Assembly: GCF_023051165.1 (NCBI RefSeq)
Contig: NZ_JALKIG010000014.1
Span: 1-53,494 of the forward strand
Length of the DNA stretch: 53,494 nt
DNA from: Veillonella sp. KGMB01456
GTDB lineage: Bacteria; Bacillota; Negativicutes; Veillonellales; Veillonellaceae
Direction: 5' to 3'
Shown: positions 40,982 through 48,561 of the stretch, one piece after another
How positions within the stretch are numbered: position 1 is the stretch's first letter
How the letters are laid out: each line of letters starts with the position of its first letter
Program-made: the position numbers and the translations under genes
Notes under the pieces: model-generated
Seen by the model: only the letters and a program-made list of their open reading frames with translations
The model's database searches: none
Told to the model about the DNA's origin: nothing

Positions 40982-42397
40982 TTAGTTGCCTTTTACTTTT
41001 AAAATGTCAGCACCGGCAATACCAGGTTTTGTCATTTCAGCCGGCGATAAGATATGGTTCATTTCGGCTTCGGTCAACAAACCTTTTTCCAAAATGATTT
41101 CTTTAATAGCGCGGCCCGTTGTGTACGCTTCTTTAGCCAAAGCGGATGCGTTTTCATAACCAACATGCGGTAACAAAGCGGTTACGATGCCCACACTGCG
41201 GTTCAACCAGTATTCGCAACGTTCGCGGTCAACTTCGAGGTCGATTAATAATTTATCAACGAAAGTATTTACGCCGTTTTTCAAATAGCACATAGCATTG
41301 AACAAGTTGTACGCAATAACCGGTTCCATAACGTTCAATTCGAACTGGCCGTTTTCAACGCCCAAGGTTACGGCTAAGTCGTTAGCTACTACCTGGTAGC
41401 AGACCTGGTTCAATACTTCCGCAATTACAGGGTTAACTTTGCCCGGCATAATGGAAGAACCCGGTTGACGAGGTGGTAATTTCAATTCGCCAATACCGCA
41501 ACGAGGGCCGGATGCCATCAAGCGGAAATCGTTCGCCATTTTAATCAACACGAGAGCCGTTACTTTCATGCCACTGGAAATGTCGGCAAAAATATCGGTG
41601 TTGTTCGTAGCATCGATCAAGTTATCAGCGGTAACAAATTTTTCACCAACCACTTCAGATAATTCATGAGCTACGTCTTCGATGTAAGAAGGTTCGGCGT
41701 TAAGACCCGTACCTACAGCAGTCGCCCCCATGTTCACAACATGAGCACCTTCAATGGAAGACTGAATACGTTTAATGCCACGGCGAATACCGGAAGCGTA
41801 AGAGCCCATTTCCTGACCAAGGGTAATCGGCACAGCGTCTTGTAAATGAGTACGGCCCATTTTCAAAACTTCTTTGTATTCTTCCGCTTTCTTTTCCAAT
41901 TCGTCAACTAAGCGCTGCAATGCTTCAATTAACGGTTTGCTTTTTAAAATAGCACACACTTTAATAGCTGTCGGGAATGTATCGTTCGTGGACTGAGCCA
42001 TGTTGCAGTGGTTGTTTGGAGAAATAATGTCATAACTGCCTTTGGCATGACCTAAGATTTCAAGACCACGGTTCGCCAACACTTCGTTCATGTTCATGTT
42101 GAAGGATGTACCGGCACCACCTTGAATCGGATCGATTGGGAATTGTTCTACCCATTGGCCGGCAATGATTTCATCGGCAGCCTGCACGATGGCATTACCG
42201 ATAGTCGGATCCATACGACCTGTCTTCATGTTAGCCAAAGCACTGGCTTTTTTAACCATAGCCATGGATTTAATGAAATCACGGTCAAGATGTTTCCCTG
42301 TAATTGTAAAATTTTCCATTGCGCGAAGAGTTTGCACACCATAATACAATTCGTCAGCAACTTCTAATTCGCCTAAAAAATCATGTTCCTTACGCAT
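40982..42397 (-). CDS. aspA: Aspartate ammonia-lyase
   Basis: Deaminates aspartate to fumarate and ammonia, feeding fumarate reduction in anaerobes. 471 aa of the aspartase/fumarase fold, with the catalytic loop GSSIMPGKVNPVIAEV and the substrate-binding blocks NMNMNEVLANRG and MGRTHLQDAVPITLGQE. AspA-like residues (LRAMENF, KMGRTHLQDAVP) favour aspartase over class II fumarase. ATG 42397 with GAGG upstream. Monocistronic, convergent with the thi operon. Confidence 0.93.
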   Translation of the reverse strand: MRKEHDFLGELEVADELYYGVQTLRAMENFTITGKHLDRDFIKSMAMVKKASALANMKTGRMDPTIGNAIVQAADEIIAGQWVEQFPIDPIQGGAGTSFNMNMNEVLANRGLEILGHAKGSYDIISPNNHCNMAQSTNDTFPTAIKVCAILKSKPLIEALQRLVDELEKKAEEYKEVLKMGRTHLQDAVPITLGQEMGSYASGIRRGIKRIQSSIEGAHVVNMGATAVGTGLNAEPSYIEDVAHELSEVVGEKFVTADNLIDATNNTDIFADISSGMKVTALVLIKMANDFRLMASGPRCGIGELKLPPRQPGSSIMPGKVNPVIAEVLNQVCYQVVANDLAVTLGVENGQFELNVMEPVIAYNLFNAMCYLKNGVNTFVDKLLIDLEVDRERCEYWLNRSVGIVTALLPHVGYENASALAKEAYTTGRAIKEIILEKGLLTEAEMNHILSPAEMTKPGIAGADILKVKGN

Positions 42398-42584
42398 ACG
42401 TTTTACCTCATTTCTTCTAGTACCTACTATGTTGAACCGATTATCGCAAACCGGTTAAAATCATTGTTATATTATTGTTATGTTACTGTTAGTTTTTGTT
42501 CGCTCATTGGATTCCTTCTGTACAACTTTAAGACTGTATTATCCTTTGTCTTAAAACTTCATTATTCAAGCTGCATATAGGAAA

Positions 42585-42629
42585 TGTCCGGTATGGGCTA
42601 AGTTCGCTCCATCCAATATCTACCGGACA
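42585..42629 (-). promoter_or_regulatory. Hairpin at the 5' end of the aspA transcript
   Basis: Perfect 9-bp GC-rich arms TGTCCGGTA/TACCGGACA (42585-42593 with 42621-42629) enclosing 27 nt. It begins at the predicted aspA transcription start and lies about 190 bases before the ATG. Confidence 0.5.
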
Positions 42630-42634
42630 CGTTC

Positions 42635-42662
42635 ATTATAACATGTATACAATGTACAACAA
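42635..42662 (-). promoter_or_regulatory. Predicted aspA promoter
   Basis: Minus strand TTGTTG (42662-42657), 16-nt spacer, TATAAT (42640-42635); start expected near 42628. Confidence 0.55.
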
Positions 42663-42875
42663 AGGCTAAAAGGGCCATAAAGCTATATCAAATAAGGATA
42701 TAGCTGGCATAGGTCATGTCTTTTTCTATAGAACAGTTAACAAAGCCACTAGCTACAACGGTATAACAACAATGAGTTTGACGCATAGCTCTGACGAGTT
42801 TTGACGCTTTTTAGTACGGTAATATGCATTTGGCTAAGACTATAGAATATAAAGGCTCATCAGCCTCTTCCTACA

Positions 42876-42925
42876 AATAAAAAGAGCCGCAGCGAAATAC
42901 AGATGCACTGTTTTCGCTACAGCTC
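42876..42925 (-). terminator. Terminator of slyD-like gene
   Basis: 14-bp stem (42912-42925 with 42884-42897, two G-U pairs), a loop that can form a further 4-bp stem, then TTTTTATTT on the minus strand, 30 bases after the stop codon. Confidence 0.88.
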
Positions 42926-42954
42926 AATTATGGTTTGAGTAAATGTCCGATATA

Positions 42955-43383
42955 TTAGTCTTCTACAGACACCAATTCAATTTTGAAGTTAAGTTCTTTG
43001 CCGGCCATTTCATGGTTAGCGTCGAAAGTAATCATTGTTTCAGTTTTGTCGATTACTTTAGCCGGTACCGGTTGACCTGCAGTATTAGTTAACTGAACAC
43101 GATTGCCTACTTCGAGTTTTTCAGAACCCGGTAATTCAGCAATTTCAATTGTTAAAATATAAGCAGGATTTGCTTCGCCGTAAGCATCAGCAGGCATCAA
43201 GTGAATATCTTTTACTTCGCCTACAGCCATGTCTTTAACGGCTTCGTCAAAACCTTTAATCATCATGCCGGCACCACAAATGAATTCTAATGGTTCACCA
43301 CGATCGTAAGAAGAATCAAACTTCGTGCCGTCATTAAACGTGCCGGTGTAATGTACTTGTACTTTTTTGTTTTCGTTGCTCAT
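42955..43383 (-). CDS. slyD: SlyD-like FKBP-type peptidyl-prolyl isomerase
   Basis: Prolyl isomerase and folding chaperone of the cytoplasm. 142 aa: FKBP core VQVHYTGTFNDGTKFDSSY and GAGMMIKGFDEAVKDMAVGE, with an insert-in-flap domain (about 65-125) as in SlyD. The C-terminus ends ELVSVED without the His/Cys-rich metal-binding tail of E. coli SlyD, so a nickel-chaperone role is unlikely. ATG 43383 is spaced six bases from GGAG; an upstream ATG at 43395 overlaps that site. A possible promoter (TTTACT-17-TACAAT) is at 43436-43464. Confidence 0.92.
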   Translation of the reverse strand: MSNENKKVQVHYTGTFNDGTKFDSSYDRGEPLEFICGAGMMIKGFDEAVKDMAVGEVKDIHLMPADAYGEANPAYILTIEIAELPGSEKLEVGNRVQLTNTAGQPVPAKVIDKTETMITFDANHEMAGKELNFKIELVSVED

Positions 43384-43509
43384 GTTTAGCTCCATTCTGT
43401 TTAGAGAATTTCTGAAAAATATTCAAATCCTTTTCATTGTACACTAAGTAAGTCATAAAGTAAAACTATCTAAATAATCGCTAATTCCAATTCTTAATGG
43501 GTAATATAA

Positions 43510-43592
43510 TTTACATTATGAGAAGTTTGCTGATGGGACTATTAAAGAAATAGAAGTCCCCTATGAATTGCCTGAAGGATGGGCATGGGCAA
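43510..43592 (+). repeat. Inverted repeat IR1, silent-side copy
   Basis: 83 bases matching 48285-48367 in reverse orientation with two mismatches. It encodes the segment HYEKFAD-TIKEIEVPYELP and the following EGWAWA just before TRD1. The homology starts abruptly, where the silent hsdS begins, immediately after an in-frame stop. Confidence 0.95.
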
Positions 43593-44827
43593 ATCTTAAT
43601 CAAGTCACAAATATTGTTATGGGTTCATCACCATCAGGTAATAATATTTATAATAAACCTATTTTAAATTGCGTTGAATTCCATCAGGGGAAAAGTCATT
43701 TTTCTGAAGTTTATGTAAATGAATCAAAAAAATGGACAACGGAAATTACACAATTAATAGAAACTGATGCAGTATTAATGTCGGTAAGAGCACCTGTTGG
43801 TGACGTTAATATAATTAATAGGCCAATTGTAATTGGTCGCGGGATAGCAGGGCTTATCCCTCAAATTAATATAAAGTACTTATTTTATTACTTATCTTTA
43901 GAAAAAGAAGGTCTTGAACAAAATGCATCTGGAAGTACGTTTAAATCTATCACTGTGAAAGGTATAAAAAAACATCTAATCGCAGTTCCACCATTAAATG
44001 AACAGACGCGTATAATAAAGCAAATTAATAAATCTCTTGTCTTAGTTTGTGCGATTAAACAAAATCAAAATGAATTAAACTTGATTAGTACTAATTTGAA
44101 ACAAAAAATTTTAGATATATCTATGCAAGGGAAATTAATTCCACAAAATATTAACGATGAACCAGCTTCAATATTATTAGATAAAATTAGAGCCGAAAAA
44201 CAAAAACTCTTTAAGGAAGGGAAAATAAAAAAGAAAGATTTAGAAGAAATTCAACCCACTTTAGATGAGGATAACGCCTATTATCAGAATATTCCTAAAA
44301 GTTGGAGTTTAGTTTGTTTGAAGACAATTGTATATATTTTAAATGGTGACCGCGGTAAAAATTACCCATCTAAAGAGAAATTAAGTTTTTCTGGAAATAT
44401 TCCATTTATTAGCGCTATCAATTTGAAAAATGGCCTTGTATCTAAAGAATCTTTAAAATATTTAAATGATGAGCAATATAATCTTTTAAGAAGTGGCAAA
44501 ATAAAAAAGGACGATATTCTTTTTTGTATTAGAGGCTCATTGGCAAAAAATGGTATTTCTAAATTTACAAAAGGTGCTATAGCATCTTCATTAGTAATTT
44601 TACGCTCTTATAATAAGAGATTAATTTCTCCTCTTTTTTTATTGGCATATTGTAACTCTACCCAAATATCAAGTGAATTAAACAAATATAATAATGGCAC
44701 GGCACAACCTAATTTGGCCGCTTCGGATCTTTCAAAATTTGTGATTGCTTTGCCTCCAAAAATGCAACAACATAAAATATTGAGAGCAATCTATAGAGTC
44801 AATAATATTGTTGACTTTATAAAATAG
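43513..44827 (+). pseudogene. Silent hsdS cassette (no start, no promoter)
   Basis: Type I restriction specificity subunit lacking its first 64 codons. Homology to the active hsdS begins at about LHYEKFAD (43513), upstream of the first possible start codon (TTG 43568), and an in-frame TAA precedes it. It contains TRD1 (about 43593-44153: MGSSPSGNN, EFHQGKSHF, MSVRAPVGDVN, TFKSIT), the central conserved helix region (shared perfectly with the active gene), and TRD2 (44290-44827: LNGDRGKNYPS, IPFISAINL, RGSLAKNG). The frame is otherwise intact, so it is a storage cassette rather than a decayed gene: inversion would put it behind the hsdS start. Confidence 0.9.
44154..44289 (+). repeat. Inverted repeat IR2, silent-side copy
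   Basis: 136 bases identical to the reverse complement of 47552-47687. It encodes the central conserved region from DEPASILLDKIRAEKQ to EDNAYYQN that separates TRD1 and TRD2. Recombination here would exchange only TRD2. Confidence 0.97.
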
Positions 44828-44929
44828 TTTCTTTGAATTGCAATATAATTCAAGATGCACACTTGCTAAAATACGAGTACAATAGAATAACGTGCGGTGG
44901 AATTTCAAATTCAATAAAAGGAGAATTAT

Positions 44930-45736
44930 GTGAAATCGGTAAATGAATTTGAGTTACACCTAAAAAAAGAAGGGTTATCTAAGAATACAGTATCAGCTTA
45001 TCTTTTTGCGATTAATTATTTTAGAGCTAATTATGAGTTAAATCTAGAATCGATTTTAGAGTATAAAGGATATCTAATTGAAAAATTTAAACCCAAAACA
45101 GTAAATTTACGAATACAAGCGATAAATTCGTATTTGAAATTTATAGGAAAAGAAGATTTATGTTTACGTGCATTGAAAATTCAGCAAAAAAACTTTTTAG
45201 AAAATGTAATTAGTTATGCTGATTACTTATTTTTAAAAAAAGCTCTAAAAAAAGAAGAAAATTTAAAATGGCATTTTGTTGTTTGGTTTTTAGGCGCTAC
45301 AGGAGCACGTGTTAGCGAGCTTATCAGGCTAAAAGTAGAACATATTCATATTGGCTATTTTGATGTTTATTCAAAAGGTGGAAAAATACGTCGATTATAT
45401 ATTCCTAAAAGGTTAAAATTCGAAGCTTTAGATTGGTTGAGTACGGAAAATCGTAATACCGGCTATCTTTTTTTAAATCGATATAAAGAGCCAATTAGCC
45501 CTCGTGGAATTTCTCAACAATTAAAATTTTATGCTGATAAATATGGATTAGAGAAAAAAGTTATTTATCCTCATTCTTTTCGCCATATGTATGCCAAACG
45601 TTTTTTAGAAAAATTTAATGATATTTCTTTATTAGCTGACCTATTGGGGCATGAATCAATAGAAACAACCAGAATCTATTTAAGAAGGACTACGAGTGAA
45701 CAACAGCAACTGGTAGATAAAATTGTAACTTGGTAA
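44930..45736 (+). CDS. Tyrosine recombinase associated with the hsdS switch
   Basis: Site-specific recombinase, 268 aa, of the XerC/XerD-like integrase family. N-terminal SAM-like core-binding domain (about 1-85), then the catalytic domain with all residues: R127 (GATGARVSEL), K149, H215 and R218 (PHSFRHMYAKR), H241 (LLGHESIETT) and nucleophile Y250. It starts at GTG 44930, six bases from GGAG, and ends with a strong hairpin terminator. Position between two inverted hsdS copies matches integrases that invert hsdS in other Firmicutes, so it is the likely inversion enzyme; where it cuts cannot be read from the sequence. Confidence 0.92.
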   Translation: MKSVNEFELHLKKEGLSKNTVSAYLFAINYFRANYELNLESILEYKGYLIEKFKPKTVNLRIQAINSYLKFIGKEDLCLRALKIQQKNFLENVISYADYLFLKKALKKEENLKWHFVVWFLGATGARVSELIRLKVEHIHIGYFDVYSKGGKIRRLYIPKRLKFEALDWLSTENRNTGYLFLNRYKEPISPRGISQQLKFYADKYGLEKKVIYPHSFRHMYAKRFLEKFNDISLLADLLGHESIETTRIYLRRTTSEQQQLVDKIVTW

Positions 45737-45748
45737 AATTTTGATTTA

Positions 45749-45789
45749 GAAAAAGCGTATGATATTAATAAAATATCATACGCTTTTTC
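45749..45789. terminator. Terminator of the recombinase gene
   Basis: 17-bp perfect stem (45749-45765 with 45773-45789), 7-nt loop, A-run on the left and T-run on the right; can work in both directions, 13 bases after the recombinase stop. Confidence 0.9.
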
Positions 45790-45864
45790 GTTGTACGCCG
45801 AATAGGCATGACAAAACCCCCAGTTAAACTGGGGGTCGGTAAAAAATTCTTATAGAAAAGGAAA

Positions 45865-45926
45865 GAACCTCCTAATGATACAATGAAGTTGGTCTGGCAA
45901 CCACAACATTTCAACTTAGGAGGTTC
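45865..45926 (+). promoter_or_regulatory. Shine-Dalgarno-sequestering hairpin of tnpA
   Basis: GAACCTCCTAA (45865-45875) is perfectly complementary to TTAGGAGGTTC (45916-45926), which holds the tnpA ribosome binding site. Such 5' structures are known to keep IS200 transposase expression low. Confidence 0.8.
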
Positions 45927-45927
45927 A

Positions 45928-46398
45928 ATGTCAATGAATGACGTAAAAAGCTTATCACATAGTAAATGGAGATGTAAATACCATATTGTCTTTGCACCTA
46001 AGTATAGACGACAAGTTATATATGGGCGAATAAAAGTTGATATAGGGAAAATATTAAGAGATTTATGTACAAGAAAGAATGTGGAGATTATAGAGGCGGA
46101 GTGCTGCCCCGATCATATACATATGCTCGTTACTATACCTCCACATTTAAGTGTATCAAGTTTTATGGGGTATTTAAAGAGTAAAAGTAGCCTCATGATA
46201 TTCGATAAACATGCTAATTTAAAATATAAGTATGGGAATCGACATTTTTGGTGTAGAGGATATTATGTGGATACGGTAGGCAGATACGAAGGAGCGATAA
46301 AGGAGTATATTCGCAATCAATTACAAGAAGATATAGCTCAAGATACGTTAAATTTTAAAGAATATATGGACCCGTTCACGGGTGAGCAGGTAAAGTAG
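45928..46398 (+). CDS. tnpA: IS200/IS605-family transposase TnpA
   Basis: Y1 HUH single-strand transposase, 156 aa. The HUH metal site is in CCPDHIHMLVTIPP and the nucleophile tyrosine is in the C-terminal helix region YVDTVGRYEGAIKEYI. The N-terminus SLSHSKWRCKYHIVFAPKYRR is the family signature. The frame is open from 45883, but ATG 45928 (or 45934) follows AGGAGG. The protein looks complete, so the element may still move. Confidence 0.93.
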   Translation: MSMNDVKSLSHSKWRCKYHIVFAPKYRRQVIYGRIKVDIGKILRDLCTRKNVEIIEAECCPDHIHMLVTIPPHLSVSSFMGYLKSKSSLMIFDKHANLKYKYGNRHFWCRGYYVDTVGRYEGAIKEYIRNQLQEDIAQDTLNFKEYMDPFTGEQVK

Positions 46399-46404
46399 GC
46401 AAAA

Positions 46405-46515
46405 ATAAAAGCCCCCGAGTAGGGGGCAGCCAGTGGTAATAGAGTGGTTGTCAGATTACTCAAAGCCCTCTTTAGAGGGCAACCACTAGAGAAAGACCCT
46501 TATAGGGTCAGAGCA
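46405..46515 (+). ncRNA. Multi-hairpin region at the 3' end of the IS200 element
   Basis: Between the tnpA stop and the right-end palindrome there are a hairpin at 46411-46427 (GCCCCC/GGGGGC), a long stem joining AGTGGTTG near 46451 to CAACCACT near 46486 around an inner GCCCTC/GAGGGC hairpin, and a small GACCC/GGGTC hairpin near 46496. The density of stems suggests a folded RNA or DNA structure. It could be a relic of a tnpB guide RNA, but no tnpB is here. Confidence 0.35.
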
Positions 46516-46619
46516 AACCACCCGTTCTACGGGTGGTTATGATTTAATATCTCGCTTTACTATTAAGTAATTATAGTATTTTCTCCTATTATCAAAACTT
46601 ATCACCAAGTTGGTTGCTA

Positions 46620-47096
46620 ATGCCTTTAATTAATATTGCACTAATTGTAATGGGACAATCACAAAAAATGAGGATATATTTTCAATGCCAATAAATAATG
46701 GCATTGAGTTTCATCAAGGAAAGTTTCATTTTGGCAGAGATTATTTCATGAATTCTGGCCGTTGGACATCAAAACTTTCAAAGAAGATTATTTACCCCAG
46801 TTTAGTTATGTCAGTTCGTGCTCCAGTTAGGGATGTAAATATTATTATATGATAGACCTATTGTAATTAGCAGAAGTTTAGCTGCTATAAAACCGTATAT
46901 AGGATTACTAGAATATCTCTATTTTTTATCTAGATTAAAGAATTTTTTGAATGCCAATGCTAGTGGAACTATATTTAAATCAATTACTACCGGAGAAATT
47001 CGAAAAATTTTGGTTCCTGTACCTCCAGTATTAGAACAAAAGAGAATTGTTAAACACTTAATTCGATGCTTTCGATATATTGATATATTAAAGTGA
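46620..47096 (+). pseudogene. Decayed hsdS TRD fragment
   Basis: Third specificity-subunit fragment with two frameshifts. It reads ALIVMGQSQK in one frame, then, after a shift near 46670, MPINNGIEFHQGKFHF and MSVRAPVRDVNIII to a stop, and after another shift near 46850 DRPIVISRSL, ANASGTIFKSIT and VPPVLEQKRIVKHL to TGA at 47096. It resembles TRD1 of the silent cassette (EFHQGK, MSVRAPV-DVN, ASG-TFKSIT). Its last 47 bases overlap the end of active hsdS on the opposite strand. It is broken and cannot be expressed as is. Confidence 0.85.
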
Positions 47097-48561
47097 GTAA
47101 ACCTACAATTCTATATTGTTCATTTAATGGCGGACATAGTATTGTTAAGTTCAAAATATCTGTTCTAGATATTCCGGGAATCATACTTCTTGCTAAAAAT
47201 TGTAAATATGGCACTTTCCATTCTAAAAAATATTTTACAAATGATGATGACATTAAAAGTGAATCAATTGCCATTATTTGTCTTGCAATATGTGCTTTTT
47301 CATAGGGGGATTGGGCGATTTTTCCTATTGTTCCTTTTACAGAAAGAAGAATATTACCTTTGTAAGCAAGCGTTTCTGGTTCACAAGTATAACGATTCGT
47401 ATTTATAGTATCTTTCGAAAAGTTATTAGCACCTGTAATATAGGGGACTCCAGTTTTGCAATCATCATAGTATTTGTCAGAAGGTAAATCTCTTCCAGAA
47501 GTTAATACAATTACTGTTTTTAGTTGTGTTTGAGTCCAACCGATAGGTTGGTTCTGATAATAGGCGTTATCCTCATCTAAAGTGGGTTGAATTTCTTCTA
47601 AATCTTTCTTTTTTATTTTCCCTTCCTTAAAGAGTTTTTGTTTTTCGGCTCTAATTTTATCTAATAATATTGAAGCTGGTTCATCGTCCGAATTTTGCGG
47701 AAGGAGTGTCCCTTGCATAGCACCGTCTAAAACTAATTTCTTTAGACGAGATGATAATTCCTGTAAATCATGTTGCTCTAACTCAATTAGTTTAACTAAT
47801 TCCATTCCTTCCGATAGTCTGTCTACGATCCTTATTTGTTCTGCTAAAGGAGGAATCGGTATTAATGTAGATAAAGTACTTTTTATTGATAACTTAGGTT
47901 GAGCAACTTGCTTGAATAAATTATTGAACTGATTTTGAGCTACATTAGAATTTAACGCTTTGATTAAATAAGATTTATTCATGGGAGAATAATTAATGAT
48001 TTTTAAAGCGTTTTCTGTCAGAAGGGAGTTGTTAAGTTCCAATGGTACACTTCCAGCTCTGCCAATGGTGCCAGCTATAGTCAAATAAATATCTTCATTA
48101 TTAATAGTATAACCTTTAATTTTTTCCCAAATAGACTCAGAGGCATATAATAATTTATCTAATAATATCGTTTCTTCCTTCATATCTGTCACTCGAAGAT
48201 AAGGATATAAGGTTTTAATAGCTTGCAAATTCATTCCTTTAGGAACTCTTTTACCGCCTTTTGCTTGAGCAAATTGTGATATTCTTGCCCATGCCCATCC
48301 TTCAGGCAATTCATAGGGGACTTCTATCTCTTTAATAGTCTCATCAGCAAACTTCTCATAATGTAAACCATCATCACCTTGAAAAATTTCAGAACCATTT
48401 TTTTCTCGTTTAATCTTTTTTTGATTAATTAGCTTTTCTTTTTCTGCTTTAATCCTTTTTAGGAGTTCACTTGCTGGTTCATCATTAGGGTCTTGGGGAG
48501 TCAATTTCCCTCTCATTGCCAAATCTAAAATTTTATCTTTCAGCGCTTTTGTATCTATCAT
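47050..48561 (-). CDS. hsdS: Type I restriction-modification specificity subunit HsdS (expressed copy)
   Basis: Determines the bipartite DNA target of the HsdMS methylase and HsdRMS nuclease. 503 aa: N-terminal conserved helix region (LKDKILDLAMRGKLTPQDPNDEPA, about 6-60), TRD1 (about 93-240, opening after ELPEGWAWARISQFA), central conserved region with the same motif repeated (AMQGTLLPQNSDDEPAS, to 337), TRD2 (338-490) and a short C-terminal helix. IR1 covers residues 65-92 and IR2 residues 292-337. Its ATG overlaps the hsdM stop by 4 nt. Both TRDs have potential replacements in the silent cassette at 43513-44827. Confidence 0.95.
   Translation of the reverse strand: MIDTKALKDKILDLAMRGKLTPQDPNDEPASELLKRIKAEKEKLINQKKIKREKNGSEIFQGDDGLHYEKFADETIKEIEVPYELPEGWAWARISQFAQAKGGKRVPKGMNLQAIKTLYPYLRVTDMKEETILLDKLLYASESIWEKIKGYTINNEDIYLTIAGTIGRAGSVPLELNNSLLTENALKIINYSPMNKSYLIKALNSNVAQNQFNNLFKQVAQPKLSIKSTLSTLIPIPPLAEQIRIVDRLSEGMELVKLIELEQHDLQELSSRLKKLVLDGAMQGTLLPQNSDDEPASILLDKIRAEKQKLFKEGKIKKKDLEEIQPTLDEDNAYYQNQPIGWTQTQLKTVIVLTSGRDLPSDKYYDDCKTGVPYITGANNFSKDTINTNRYTCEPETLAYKGNILLSVKGTIGKIAQSPYEKAHIARQIMAIDSLLMSSSFVKYFLEWKVPYLQFLARSMIPGISRTDILNLTILCPPLNEQYRIVGLLTLIYQYIESIELSV
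47552..47687 (-). repeat. Inverted repeat IR2, hsdS-side copy
   Basis: Perfect 136-base inverted match to 44154-44289, in the central conserved region of hsdS. The segment between the two copies is about 3.3 kb. Confidence 0.97.
48285..48367 (-). repeat. Inverted repeat IR1, hsdS-side copy
   Basis: 83-base inverted match (81 identical) to 43510-43592, just before TRD1 of hsdS. The segment between the two copies is about 4.7 kb and holds both TRD sets, the recombinase and the IS. Confidence 0.95.

Larger units (their letters stand above)
42398..42875. other. Intergenic region with the aspA leader
   Basis: No convincing gene. It holds the predicted aspA promoter and leader, a 9-bp perfect hairpin at 42681-42705, and a short direct repeat (GAGTTTGACGC and GAGTTTTGACGC near 42775-42810). 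The leader also carries a weak inverted repeat (AACCG/CGGTT near 42435-42455). Confidence 0.5.
45816..46538 (+). mobile_element. IS200-type insertion sequence
   Basis: Bounded by two imperfect palindromes typical of IS200/IS605 ends: left 45816-45836 (ACCCCCAGT/ACTGGGGGT) and right 46516-46538 (AACCACCCGT/ACGGGTGGTT). It carries only a Y1 transposase gene; no tnpB. True ends may lie some bases outside the hairpins. It sits inside the invertible hsdS region between the recombinase terminator and the decayed hsdS fragment. Confidence 0.85.

Noticed and set aside
43568-44827. Silent hsdS as a complete gene starting at TTG 43568
   Set aside because: Homology to the active hsdS continues in frame upstream of this TTG to 43513 and no ribosome binding site precedes it, so it is a truncated cassette.
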